NCBI GenBank assembly: GCA_048013815.1
Contig: CM106586.1
Span: 23,684,001-23,748,000, forward strand
DNA: 64,000 nt
Direction: 5' to 3'
Source of the DNA: Setoptus koraiensis
Lineage: Eukaryota; Arthropoda
The first letter of the stretch is position 1. Each line of letters begins with the position of its first letter. The notes under the pieces were generated by a model that ran no database searches, was not told where the DNA came from, and saw only the letters and a program-made list of their open reading frames with translations. The position numbers were made by a program, and so were the translations under genes. Positions 54,221 through 64,000 of the stretch are shown piece by piece.

Positions 54221-54622
54221 ATGCAGGTGCCAGAGAAACTGTCCGTTCTTGGGCACGAAATTCATCCTCCGATATTCAGAGGATCTACATATGAAGACCC
54301 CATATACAGTAGCGACCCGTCTCTAGAATTACCCCCAATTCCCACCACACTCACCCTTGAAGATGAACGAGTTCACGATAGCATATCTAATAACAATTCT
54401 CTCGTTGTTACCGATGGCCTAAATGAACCGGCTGCATTAGATGATACCATCCGTACTAGTCAATCTTACAGTAGTGGCATAACAAGACAAGTTCGACATC
54501 TTCACAACAGAGTGAAATTGCTGGAAGAAGAACTTCAGACACAACATACTCGTCAAATGTATCTCATCGGTATTATGTCGCTCTACTTTCTCATTAAAGG
54601 TCTTAATTGGATAAGACATTAG
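54221..54622 (+). CDS. MFF: mitochondrial fission factor (Mff / Tango11 homologue)
   Basis: Mff is a tail-anchored protein of the mitochondrial and peroxisomal outer membrane that recruits Drp1 for fission. The 133-residue frame begins MQVPEKLSV, matching the conserved MRVPEKL motif near the N-terminus of Mff proteins. A disordered middle follows, then a coiled coil (RQVRHLHNRVKLLEEELQ) and a C-terminal anchor (YLIGIMSLYFLIKGLNW) ending in basic residues, the family layout. An acceptor lies 8 nt upstream of the ATG in a phase that would allow an extra N-terminal exon as in vertebrates; I cannot find that exon with confidence. The stop lies inside the coding end of SNAPC2 on the other strand. 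Confidence 0.82.
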   Translation: MQVPEKLSVLGHEIHPPIFRGSTYEDPIYSSDPSLELPPIPTTLTLEDERVHDSISNNNSLVVTDGLNEPAALDDTIRTSQSYSSGITRQVRHLHNRVKLLEEELQTQHTRQMYLIGIMSLYFLIKGLNWIRH

Positions 54623-55565
54623 CGAGATCTTCGACAGAAAAGTAGAGAGGATTTAATGTTTTTGTTATTCTACTAATCTTAGGGAACTCGCGGTATAAGG
54701 TTCGTAACTCAATGGAATTTTTTAAATCATTAAAGGAAGCACTAGCTTCAACTACTGCCAATGTATTCCTCGCTATTTTCTGGTCTGACTCGAGTTTCTC
54801 GCCCATCGTAGTTAACCATTTGCCCTGATTGAGAAAATCTAGGCTTCCTTCGTGTTGCGAGCCAACGTTTTTGAGATCGCGAAACAAGCATGTTATCAGA
54901 GCAGCATTTAGCTGACTTGGTTTTTGTGGAAATTTTCCCTCCAAAAGCTGGATGAAGTTAGAATAAAGTACAGCGTAGTCGGGCCGATCTTTCTGTTGAG
55001 AGCTCGAGTCGTCGGCCTGTTGGCCTGGATTGGCTAGCTGTTCTTTTGATGAATCTTCATCTGTCTTGGCGTAATGGTCACACATTTTTCTAATTACATC
55101 GGCATATATTTCGTCTATGTTTATTTTCCTATCGAAGTTACTAATTGATTGGGTTATAAAGTTTTGCCACTCATCAAATGGCTTGTCCGGATTCTCCTCT
55201 GGGGTTTCTCTCAACTGACTTCGTCTCTTATAAGAATCTACGATTCCTTTGATCTCGAGTTCTGACTTGTTGGGTAGGACAGCCTTCAGTAGAGTCATAT
55301 TCTGAAAGAAATGGAAACCGTGTTGGTTGTACGCCTCTAGAAGGGTTTTCTTTTCTTTCAGTGTTAGACGTGTGCGATTTTCCTCCATGGAACCTTTGAA
55401 TACTGATGGTTTTCCCGGCTCGATCCTGACCTTCTTGCCCATCATGTGACCAACAGTCTTGACAAGAGCCATCTTGTCGGTCAACAAACCACTCTTTTTT
55501 CTCTTTACCATGATTGTGGCAGTGGTTTCTGAACTATCTGTTGTTTCTAAGTAAGTCAGTAACAT
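54603..55565 (-). CDS. SNAPC2: snRNA-activating protein complex subunit 2 homologue
   Basis: SNAPC binds the proximal sequence element of snRNA gene promoters. The 320-residue product has a SANT/Myb-like start (LTLKEKKTLLEAYNQHG, SELEIKGIVDSYKRR near residues 67-118), then DEWQNFI, a polar middle, DYAVLYSNFIQLLEG...LNAALITCLFRDL, and a closing LNPLYFSVEDLANVL. These correspond in order to the conserved pieces of vertebrate SNAPC2. Translation may begin at the second methionine (MVKRKKSG, 55511) rather than at 55565. The last codons overlap those of Mff by 20 bp. Confidence 0.65.
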   Translation of the reverse strand: MLLTYLETTDSSETTATIMVKRKKSGLLTDKMALVKTVGHMMGKKVRIEPGKPSVFKGSMEENRTRLTLKEKKTLLEAYNQHGFHFFQNMTLLKAVLPNKSELEIKGIVDSYKRRSQLRETPEENPDKPFDEWQNFITQSISNFDRKINIDEIYADVIRKMCDHYAKTDEDSSKEQLANPGQQADDSSSQQKDRPDYAVLYSNFIQLLEGKFPQKPSQLNAALITCLFRDLKNVGSQHEGSLDFLNQGKWLTTMGEKLESDQKIARNTLAVVEASASFNDLKNSIELRTLYREFPKISRITKTLNPLYFSVEDLANVLSN

Positions 55566-55750
55566 CCATATATAACTTTATTCGGAACGGGCTTACGTTC
55601 AGTGGTCAGCACTAGAAATGGCTTCTACTGATTGCGTACTTGAGTATTAAAATCAACAAACTGGTGAAGCGCGCGAATTCGAAATCCGCAACAATTTTTT
55701 GTCGCCGTTATAACATGTCTCTTGTGAGGAACCCTCTATAAGAATAGTTA

Positions 55751-56635
55751 CTAAAATCCGCTTACATAATGAGTTATAAATAAGTATATCCAGGCCACTA
55801 TTCCAGAAATGGTTAACAATACCATAGAAGTTCCATTCTCTATAATACTGGGTACATTAGGCAGACCCGCATAGTTGCAGAAAGAGTGAACCATGAAAGA
55901 TGCCCAAAGAGACTTGGTTGCTAGGAATATTGTTGCCACATACATACCAAATAATGTGGTATACCCAATTTGCAGCAACGATTGTGATAAACTTTGTCTT
56001 TCCATATCCTTGAATACATATTGCATGACATATGGATGGAAGTGTACAACTCCAAAAAGGAAGCTTGACATAAAAATTGAGCTGGTTGTCGACAAACTAA
56101 CTATCATGATGGAACAGTTAATGGCACGGAATACTATTTCCTCTGTGATAGGTCCTATAATGTAGTTTTTTAAGATTTGTAATACATTTCGTCTATCATA
56201 TGCGAATGGCTCAAAAGATAATCTGCCATTAGAGATGTCTAAGATGACTGGTCCTACAAACAAAGGAATAGTTACAAAAACCGGCATAACAATGTCATGA
56301 AATAAATTTGGCATTCTTATTGAGTACATAAAGTAACTCCATGATTTCGGATTATTGCTCTTGTCTAAATACAACACAAGAACGCTGATAATTGAAGCAA
56401 CAATTATGCTGATGAATCTCCTAATGATGGTGGCTGGTTGCGATCTGAAAATAGGCGATAGTGATGCGTATTAGTAAAGATTATTGGATTTAATCAGTTT
56501 TTGATAGCAATAGACCAGATAGTATACATACCTCCTTCTATGCCTTGGCCATATGTAAAGTAAAACAACAAATAAAAGGCTAATTCCGCATGATTTTACT
56601 AAAGGACTTTCGAGAGCGACGACTGAAGTGACCAT
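55751..56635 (-). CDS. RCE1: CAAX prenyl protease 2 (RCE1)
   Basis: RCE1 is an ER membrane glutamate-type intramembrane protease that removes the last three residues of prenylated CAAX proteins such as Ras. I infer exon 1 at 56635-56532 (ATG, phase 2; donor GTATGT) and exon 2 at 56444-55751 (acceptor TTTCAG), an 87-nt intron, total 265 residues (human 329). Catalytic motifs are all present: GPITEEIVFRA with the glutamate pair, FGVVHFHP, and HSFCNYAG. Several membrane helices surround them. A frame starting inside exon 2 with a non-ATG codon is not needed once exon 1 is added. The protein is shorter than usual mainly at its N-terminus and last loop. Confidence 0.9.
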
Positions 56636-57439
56636 GTCAACGAAGAAAATTTAGAACTATATCCAATTGTTATCCGTATAAAATTATTGTTGAATGTACA
56701 AGTTCGTACTAGTTCGTCGTGAGTGATAATTAATGTTTTTACAGTAATCAATTAGCGGTTTGTCTAGTTTACCGTAAAACATTTCATGAATGCACAACAC
56801 GTGTATATTTTTGGTTTTCGTTGGCGGCACATCAGCTGACATTGATGATTCTTTTCCATCGCGCGTTTCCCGGGCTCTGACGGCTCACATCTTCCCATGT
56901 TTATTGAAAAGAATAATGAGAAAAGGAGCTCATATTATCTCAGTTTTACTTGCCAAGTAGGAATCAATAGATCGAAGTGAGCGAAGTTACAACCGGAAGA
57001 GTGCGCTCACAAAAAGGAATCAATTTTTCCGAAGTGGTCGATCTTCATGATGTCTAGAGAGCGAAAAAGTATCCAAATGATCGAAGATCTAAATAGAGAT
57101 TTCTCCCTCCCTTCTGCTTGTCGTCATCATCAGACATTTGTCACATAGTAGAGTGTGGATTCAGATGTCAAATGATGCTCGTAATTGCTATCACGCCTCT
57201 TGTTCTCAGCTTGTTCTCTATGGTTGACTACTGAGGCTTTGCAGCGCCATAGTTTCTCGTCGCTCATCATATCAGCGTCCAACAGTCATAAAACATCATA
57301 AAATCTCAGTTCTTGTCACTATTACTGAAGCATTTCGTTATACACTTGCTACGCTCTATACTAATACACACACACATACAATTTGCAAGAATTCGTGTCA
57401 AGCTCAATTTTGTTTGGGGTTAGGTAGATTAATGTGTGA
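56636..57439. other. intergenic region to the right G/T block
   Basis: Well-read sequence upstream of RCE1 with no gene recognised. From about 57400 it becomes G/T-rich and loses complexity. Confidence 0.5.
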
Positions 57440-57574
57440 GAGAGCTACTTCTTTTTTTTTTTTTTTGTGGTGTGTGTGTTTTTTGGGTTTGTTTTTTTTG
57501 GGGGGGTGTGTTTTTTGTGTTTTTTTGTGTTTTTGGGGGTGTGTGTTGTGTGGTGTGTTGTTTTTTTTTTTGTG

Positions 57575-57605
<31 letters not shown>

Positions 57606-60600
57606 TTTTTTATGGGGTGGGGGGGGGGTGGGGGGGGTGGGGGGGGGGGGGGGTTGGTGGGTGTGTGGTGTGTGTGTGTGGGGTGTGGTGAGTGTTGGTG
57701 TGGGTGGTGTTGTGTGGGTTGGGTTGTGTGTGGGTGTTGTGTTGTGGTGTGTGGGTGGTGTGGTGTGTGGTGTGGTGTGTGTGGGGTGGTGTTTGGTGTG
57801 GGTGGGTGTTGTGTGGTGGGGTGTTGGGTTGGGGGTTGGTGTGTGTGGTGGGTGTGTGGTGGGGTGGTTTGTGGGGGGGGGGTGTGTGTGTGTGGGTGTG
57901 TGGTGGGTGTGGGTGGTGGGGGGTGGGTGTGTGGTTGGGGTGGTTGGGGGTGGGGTTTGTTGGTGTTTTGTGGTGGGGTTGGGGTGTGTTTGTGTGTGTG
58001 TGTGTGTGTTTGTTTTTGTTTGTTTGTGTGTTGTGGGGTGTGTTTGTTGTGTGTGGTTGGGTGTGTTGGTGTGTTTGTGTGTTGTGGGGTGTGTGTGGGT
58101 GTGGGGGTGTGTTTGTGTGGGTTTTGTTGTTGTTTGGGGTTTTGTGGGTGTGTGTGTGGGTTTTGGTTTTTTGTGGTGTGGGGTTTTTGTTTTTGTTGTG
58201 TGGTGGTGTGTGTTTTTGTGGGTTTGTGTTGTTTGTTTTTGTGGGTGTGGGTGTGGTTTTGGTTTTTTGGTTGTTTTGTTTGTTTTTTTTGGTGTTTTGT
58301 TTTGTTTGTTTTTGTTTTTGTTTGTGTTGGTTTTTTTTGTTTTGTGTTTGTTGTTTGGGTTTGTGTGTGTGTTTTTTGTTTTGTGTTGGTTTTTGTTTTG
58401 TTTTGTTGTTGTTTTTGTGTTTTTTTGGTTGTGTTTTGTGTGTTTTTGTTGTTTTTTTTTTTTTTTTTTGTTTTTGTTTTTTTTGTTGGTGGGTGTTGTT
58501 TTTGTGGTTGTTTTTTTTGTTTTTTTTTTTTTTTGTTTGTTTGTTTTTTGTTTTTTTTGGTGTTTGTTTTTTTGGTGTTTTTTGTTTTTTTTGTTTGTTT
58601 TTTTTTGTTTTTGTTTTTGTTTTTGTTGTTGGTTTTTTGTTGTGGTTTTGTTTTTTGTTTTTTTGTTTTGGTTTTTTTGTTTTTTGTTTGGTTTGTTTTT
58701 TTGTTTTTTTTTGTTTGTTGTTTGTTTTTGTTGTTTGTGTTGTTTGTTTTGTTTGGTGGTTTTTGTTGTTTGTGGTTTTGTTTTGTTGTTTTTTTTGTTT
58801 TTTTGTGTTTTTGTTTTTGTTTTTGTGTGTTTGTTTTGGTTGGTGTTTTTGTTTTTGTGTTGTTTTTGTGTTGTTTTTGTTTGTTTGTTTGTTTTGTTGT
58901 TTTTGGGGTGGTTGGTTTTTGTTTGGTTGTTTTTTGTTTTTTTTGTTTTTTTGTTTTGTTTTTTGTTTTTGTGTTTGGTTTGTTTTTTTTTGGGTTTTTT
59001 TTGTGTTTTTGTTTGTTTGTTTGGTTTTGTGTTTTGGTGTGTTTTTTGTTTGTTTTTGTGGTTTGTTTTTTGTTTTTTTTGTGTTTGTTTGTTGTTTTTG
59101 TTTTGTTTGGTTGTGTGTGTTTTTTTGTTTGTTTTTTTTGTTTTGTTGTTGGTTGTGTTTGTGGTTTTTGTTTGTTTGTTTTGTGTTGTTTGTTTTGTTT
59201 TTTGTTTTTGTTTGTTTGTTGGTTTTTTTGTTTGTATTTTTTTTTGTGTTGGTTTTTTTGTTTGTGTTTTTTGTTTTTTTTTTTTTGTTTTTTGTTTTTG
59301 TGTTTGTTTTTTTTGGTTTGTTTTTTTGGTTGTTTTGTTTTTGTTTTGTTTTGTTGTTTTTTTTTGTTGTTTTGTTGTTTTTTGTTTTGGTTTTGTTTTG
59401 TTGTGTTTGTTTTTTGGTTTTGTTGTTGTTTGTTTGTTTGTTTGTTTGTTTTTTGGTTGGGTTTTTTTTGTTTTGTGTTTTGTTTTTTTTGGTTTGTTGT
59501 TTGTTTTTTGTTTGTTTTGTTTTTTGTTTGTGTTGTTTGTTTGTGTTGTTTTTGGTTTTTTTTTGTTGTTTGGTTTTTTGTTGTGTTTTTGTTGTTGTTT
59601 TGTTTGTGTGGTTTGTTTGTTTTTGTTTGGTTGTTGTTTGTTTTTTGTTTTGTGTTTTTTTGTTTTGTTTGTTTGTTTTTTTGTTGTTTTGTTTTTTGTG
59701 TGTTTTTGTTTGTTTTTTTTTTGTTTGTTTGTGTTTGTTTTTTTGTTTTTTTTTTTTTTTGTTTTTTTTTTCTTTTTTGTTTTGTTGTTTTGTTTTTTTT
59801 TTTTTTGTTTTGTTGTTTTTTTTTTTTGTTTTTTTTTGTGTTTTTTTTTGTTTTTTTGTTTTTTTTGTTTTTTTTGTTTTTGTTTTTTTTGTTTTTGTGT
59901 GTTGTGTGTTTTTTGTTTTTTTTGTGTTTTTGTTTGTTGTTTTTTGTTGTTTTTTGTTGTTTGTTTGTTTTGGTTTTTTGTTTTTGGTTTGTTTGTTGTT
60001 GTTTTTGTTTTGGTTTTTTTTTGTTTGTTTGTTGTGTTTGTTGTGTTTTGTTGTGTTTGTTTTGTTTTTTTTTTTTTGTTTTTTTTTTGTTGTTTTTGTT
60101 TGGTTGGTTTTTTTTTTGTTTGTGTTTTTGTGTTTTGTTTTTTGTTGTTGTTTTTTTTTGTTGTTTGTTTTTTGTTGTTTTTTTTTGTTTTGTTTTTTGT
60201 TTTTTTTGTTGTTTGTTTTTTTTTGTTTTTTGTTTTTTGTGGTTTGTTTTTTGTTTTGGTTTTTTTTTGTTTCATTTGTTTTTTGTGTTTTTTTGTTTTT
60301 TGTGTTTTTTTGTTTTTTTTTTTTGTTTTTTTGTTGTGTTGTTTTTTTTGTGTGTTTTGTTGGTTGGTTTTTTTGTTTTTTGTTTTTTTGTTTTTTGTTT
60401 TTGTGTTTTTTTTTTTTTGTGTTTTGTTTGTGTTTTTTGTTGTGTTTGTTTTTTTTTTTTTTTTTTGTTTTTTTTTTTTTTGTTTTGTTTGTTTTTTTTT
60501 TTTTTGTTTTGTTTTTTGTGTTGTTTGTTTGTTGTTTTTGTTTTTGTTTTGGTTTTTTTGTTGTTTTTTTGTTTTGTTGTGTTTTTTGTTTTGGTTTGTT

Positions 60601-61560
60601 GTTTGTTTTGTTTGTTTTTTTTTGTGGTTTTTGTTGTTTGTTTGTTGTGTTTGTTGTGTTGTTTTGTGTTTTTGTGTTTTTTTTGTTTGGTTTTTTGTGT
60701 TTTGTTGTTTTTTTTTGTTTTTGTTTATTGTTTTTGTTTGTGTTTTTTGTTTTTTTGGTGTTTTGTTTTTTGTTGTTTTGTTTTTTTTTGTGTTTTTTGT
60801 TTTTTGTTTGTGTTTTGTTTTGTTTTTTTTTGTTGGTGTTGTTTGTTGTTTGTTGGTTTTGTTGTGTTTGTTTGTGTTGTTTTTGTTTTTGTGTTTTTGT
60901 TGTTGTTTTTGTTTGTTGTTTTGTTTTTTGTTTTTTTGTTTTGTGTTTTTGTTTGTTGTTTTTGTGTTTTTGTTTTGTTTTTGTTTTGTTTTTTTGTTTT
61001 TTTGTTGGTGTTTTTTTTTTTTGTTTTTGGATAGGGTTGGTATTGGTTGGTTGGTTTGGGTGGTTTTTTGTGCTTGGGGTGAGTTTAGTTTTTTTGTTGG
61101 TTGTTGTTTAGTTTTTTTTTTGTTGTGTGGGGGTTTTTTTTGGTTTTTTTTTTTGTTTTGTTTTTTTTTTTTGGGGTTGTTTTTTCTATTTTTTTTTTTG
61201 GTGGGGGCGGTGGGTTGTTGGGTGGGGGTTGTGTTTGGGGTGGTGTTTTTGGGGGGGGGGTTGGTGTTTTGGTTGGGGTGTGGGGGGGGGTGGGGGGGTG
61301 TTGGGTTGTGTTGGTGGGGGTGGGTGGGTGGGTGGTGGTTGTGGGGTGGGGTGGGTGTGCGGTTGTTGGGTTTTCTTGGGGCGGTGGGTGGGGTTTTTAG
61401 CGTTAAGGGGTGATGGGTGGGGGTTTGGGTTTGGTGGGTGCTGGGAGTGGGTTGTGGTTGTATGTGGCTAGTGTTGGGTTGGTTTTTGGTGGAGTGTAAT
61501 TATTTTTATTTTTATTCTTTAGATTTTTGTTTTTTTTTTTACTTTTTTCTTTGTTTTTTT
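57440..61560. other. second G/T-only low-complexity block
   Basis: Poly-T to about 57613, then G-dominant to about 57960, then T-dominant with scattered G to about 61020, then mixed G/T to about 61500. A and C are almost absent. The long open frames on both strands (C/F/L/V/G strings on plus, K/N/T/Q strings on minus) exist only because stop codons need the missing bases. A short patch of normal-looking sequence follows at about 61570-61621 before the gap. Confidence 0.8.
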
Positions 61561-61621
61561 GGTACTTTTTTATGCCTCATCCATTTTTAATGGGCAAACA
61601 ACACATCACATATGTTTATTT

Positions 61622-62121
61622 NNNNNNNNNNNNNNNNNNNNNNNNNNNNNNNNNNNNNNNNNNNNNNNNNNNNNNNNNNNNNNNNNNNNNNNNNNNNNNN
61701 NNNNNNNNNNNNNNNNNNNNNNNNNNNNNNNNNNNNNNNNNNNNNNNNNNNNNNNNNNNNNNNNNNNNNNNNNNNNNNNNNNNNNNNNNNNNNNNNNNNN
61801 NNNNNNNNNNNNNNNNNNNNNNNNNNNNNNNNNNNNNNNNNNNNNNNNNNNNNNNNNNNNNNNNNNNNNNNNNNNNNNNNNNNNNNNNNNNNNNNNNNNN
61901 NNNNNNNNNNNNNNNNNNNNNNNNNNNNNNNNNNNNNNNNNNNNNNNNNNNNNNNNNNNNNNNNNNNNNNNNNNNNNNNNNNNNNNNNNNNNNNNNNNNN
62001 NNNNNNNNNNNNNNNNNNNNNNNNNNNNNNNNNNNNNNNNNNNNNNNNNNNNNNNNNNNNNNNNNNNNNNNNNNNNNNNNNNNNNNNNNNNNNNNNNNNN
62101 NNNNNNNNNNNNNNNNNNNNN
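61622..62121. other. assembly gap (500 N)
   Basis: Exactly 500 N, same convention as the first gap. Confidence 1.
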
Positions 62122-62322
62122 AGATGCACCAATCAATCTTCAGTTGTCAAGAGGACTTTACAACAAATTTTGATATTGCCATGCGATGAACAGCAAGTGA
62201 GTGGCATGCGAAGCCGACGAAATATTTTACAATTGTGTCCAACTTATGAAACGACTAGATTATCTAAAAGTTACTATGTACTACCGCAGTGGTCTTTTTT
62301 GTTAGACCTTTATAGAATTTAA
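62122..62322 (+). CDS. possible 3' end of an unrecognised gene (5' part in gap)
   Basis: The plus strand is open from the contig edge to a stop at 62320-62322, 66 codons (CTNQSSVVKRTLQQILILP through FLLDLYRI). Composition is protein-like, with mixed charged and hydrophobic residues, but no motif is recognised and the start is unknown. It could be a terminal exon or a chance frame. Confidence 0.3.
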   Translation, partial: RCTNQSSVVKRTLQQILILPCDEQQVSGMRSRRNILQLCPTYETTRLSKSYYVLPQWSFLLDLYRI

Positions 62323-62561
62323 ATTCATCTTATATCACCAAAGCAAACTTCTTTGATGCAGGATTGACTTGAAGTCTGATTAAGGAGCTTTAGTCGTTAA
62401 TATACCTTAAACGATTTCGACAAACTGCTAGATGATGGAAAAAACATGTATTGTATTTGGAGCAGTGGATATACATACTTTGTGTATGATGAAAATGGTG
62501 ATGATAGTATGAGAAAAGGTGAATAAAATTAGATTCTAAAATAACAACTGTCTTTGAAAAA

Positions 62562-63461
62562 TCAACTACATTGTGTCTGCGTCATGGAAACACCATTAAC
62601 TGTGCGTGTAATGGTGCGACATGAATATCCCGAAGTATGGACATTGACATGGGCTTGATGGTTATTTCTGACCGATCGGAGCTCATCAAGGTTACCGAAA
62701 AATGATCTTCCGTCACCAAATTCTTCCGGTGAGATGACATTCCAACCATGGGTCGCTTGTTGATGCACACTATAATGATTACCGTGAGAAGAAAATGGAT
62801 TTCCTAGAAATTGCCACTCGTCGTCGTCCATATTGTGGAATAAATCGTCAAGATCGATGCCTCCAAATGAAGCTTTATGGTGGTATTGATGTTGTTGGTG
62901 GTGATACTGATGGTGCTGATGTGGATGGGCATGATCATGATGGTGCTGATGTGCATGATCGTGATGAAACGTATTATGTGGGGCATGCCTCATAAATTGG
63001 TCCTCGTACTGTCGAAAGAACTCATTTATGTCAAATTCGTTCATGTTGAAGCCTTGTGTTGACCATTGCTGACCTCCTGGCATGCTAGACCTATTATCGT
63101 ATTCTTTGCGTTTATTCTCATCTGATAGAGTTTCGTAAGCTTTAACAATCTTGATGAAATCATCTTGAGCATTCTTATCTTTGTTTTTGTCTGGATGGTA
63201 TTTCTTGGCTAATCGCCTAAATGCCTTTTGGATCTCTTGTTTCGTTGACTTTTTCTCTACTCCGAGAAGCGTATAGTAGTCATCTTCTGAGGCAATCACA
63301 CCCAAAATCAATTGGCCCGATGCACTTTGATCATTTTCCAAAATTCTTGATATCTGCTGATGTATGGGCTGGATTAACGTCATATAAAGTGTAAGACAGG
63401 TGAATATGTTTTGAGCAGTTTGAAATGAACCTGCCCGACTTGTCATGGCTGACAAGTGCAT
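62562..63461 (-). CDS. DNAJB9: ER-resident J-protein, DNAJB9/ERdj4 homologue with His-rich insert
   Basis: DNAJB9 is a BiP co-chaperone in the ER lumen that represses IRE1 and aids ERAD. The intronless 299-residue frame has a hydrophobic N-terminal signal/anchor (FTCLTLYMTLIQPI), then a J domain near residues 61-125 with YYTLLGV, FRRLAKKYHPDKN (HPD present) and AYETLSDENKRKEYD. The C-terminal CRTITRTVNGVSMTQTQCS matches the cysteine-bounded end typical of DNAJB9. Between them a segment of about 30 residues (near 165-197) is mostly histidine (HHDHAHQHHHDHAH). The first ATG gives a longer pre-sequence than vertebrate DNAJB9 (223 residues); MTSRAGS at codon 6 is an alternative start. Confidence 0.85.
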   Translation of the reverse strand: MHLSAMTSRAGSFQTAQNIFTCLTLYMTLIQPIHQQISRILENDQSASGQLILGVIASEDDYYTLLGVEKKSTKQEIQKAFRRLAKKYHPDKNKDKNAQDDFIKIVKAYETLSDENKRKEYDNRSSMPGGQQWSTQGFNMNEFDINEFFRQYEDQFMRHAPHNTFHHDHAHQHHHDHAHPHQHHQYHHQQHQYHHKASFGGIDLDDLFHNMDDDEWQFLGNPFSSHGNHYSVHQQATHGWNVISPEEFGDGRSFFGNLDELRSVRNNHQAHVNVHTSGYSCRTITRTVNGVSMTQTQCS

Positions 63462-64000
63462 CTCGACTAGACTTGAATGTATTCAATTGTTCAGCAACTG
63501 TTCGAATAGGATCTTATAATCTTTTGTTTAATCCAGTTTCGTTTTGCTAAGGCCAATCATCTAGTAAAATCATCCGATCCTTTAATTATATTTGCACGTT
63601 TCATCTATTGCCTAGTTAGTTGTTTCGCGTCCATGATGTTTCAGCATTTCCAGAGTAAATTAATTTTTCTCTGTAGGTTCTTCAAAAATCCGCTGATTGG
63701 AGTAGAATTAATAACTGACGCAGAATAGAAGTGATGCACAACTGCTTTACAGTGTATCTAGTGAATAGGCTAAAGGCATCGGCACACCACACTCACGTTA
63801 ATCTGACGTGTATAAATGAAGGCACGCACTATTTGCGAGTATAATCATGAAAGTACGCAACTTGTTGTGAAAGACCTTCACCTGTTCCAGAGATCTCAAA
63901 GTGGAAGGAACGCAAACGATTGAATAATTGACTACATGCATCATGTAATATTAAAATGTTATAATAATTGTATCAGAAAGGCAGCATCAACCACAAAAGA
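63462..64000. other. upstream region of DNAJB9
   Basis: Promoter side of the J-protein gene. I see no clear ER-stress element and no other gene. Confidence 0.5.

Noticed and set aside
57414..61413. Plus-strand frames of 1100-1300 codons and a minus-strand K/N/T/Q frame of 948 codons
   Set aside because: Same reason: near absence of A and C on the plus strand removes stops on both strands. There is no protein-like pattern.
62401..62526. 41-codon open stretch with YTYFVYDENGDD
   Set aside because: Preceded by an in-frame stop with no usable acceptor or ATG; too short to support.

Overview
The window is eukaryotic nuclear DNA from a gene-dense, AT-rich animal genome. GT-AG introns are short (47 to about 115 nt where I could place them), intergenic spaces are short, and the proteins are metazoan housekeeping families. 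The general look is arthropod, and a small-genome chelicerate such as a mite is my best guess, but nothing here fixes the species. Two runs of exactly 500 N (29736-30235 and 61622-62121) show three contigs joined in a scaffold: A (1-29735), B (30236-61621) and C (62122-64000).

Contig A, 1-23071, is ordinary sequence. In order it carries MCM6 (minus, cut by the window edge), RECQL4 (minus), a half-length TRAPPC10 (plus), a small secreted protein (minus), TM9SF3 (plus), a full ABCA transporter in one 5 kb exon (minus), a long non-coding stretch, and an ELOVL fatty-acid elongase (plus). From 23490 the sequence folds back on itself. The elongase locus is repeated in inverted orientation with steadily falling accuracy to about 26236, then passes into G-rich and pyrimidine-only sequence up to the gap. 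I read this as a fold-back read or amplification artefact, not a second gene.

Contig B starts with 5.9 kb of almost pure G/T. It sharpens through T-rich sequence into a badly read, then a well read copy of a head-to-tail tandem array (about 36115-48674, unit 5058 bp). Each unit holds a DDAH-like gene (plus), a 3' piece of a BTBD7-like gene (minus) and a 5' piece of an unidentified membrane protein gene (minus). Only the right-most BTBD7 copy is complete. One unit carries an extra 701 bp fold-back element with two 330 bp inverted arms that I could not tell apart, inserted cleanly without target duplication. To the right lie a TOMM5-like gene, an NCBP2AS2-like gene, an LRR membrane glycoprotein, Mff, SNAPC2 (its coding end overlapping that of Mff) and RCE1. 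The contig ends in another block of about 4 kb of G/T.

Contig C has the tail of an unrecognised gene and a DNAJB9/ERdj4 homologue with a histidine-rich insert.

The genes do not form one pathway. Local themes are replication (MCM6, RECQL4), Golgi and secretory traffic (TRAPPC10, TM9SF3), lipid handling (ABCA, ELOVL), and small mitochondrial membrane proteins (TOMM5-like, Mff, possibly NCBP2AS2-like). The most interesting real biology is the DDAH/BTBD7 array with its fold-back insertion and a DDAH whose catalytic histidine position reads arginine. The most important caution is that about 13-14 kb of the window is low-complexity or degraded sequence that should not be annotated as genes. I saw no tRNA, rRNA, snRNA gene or CRISPR array.
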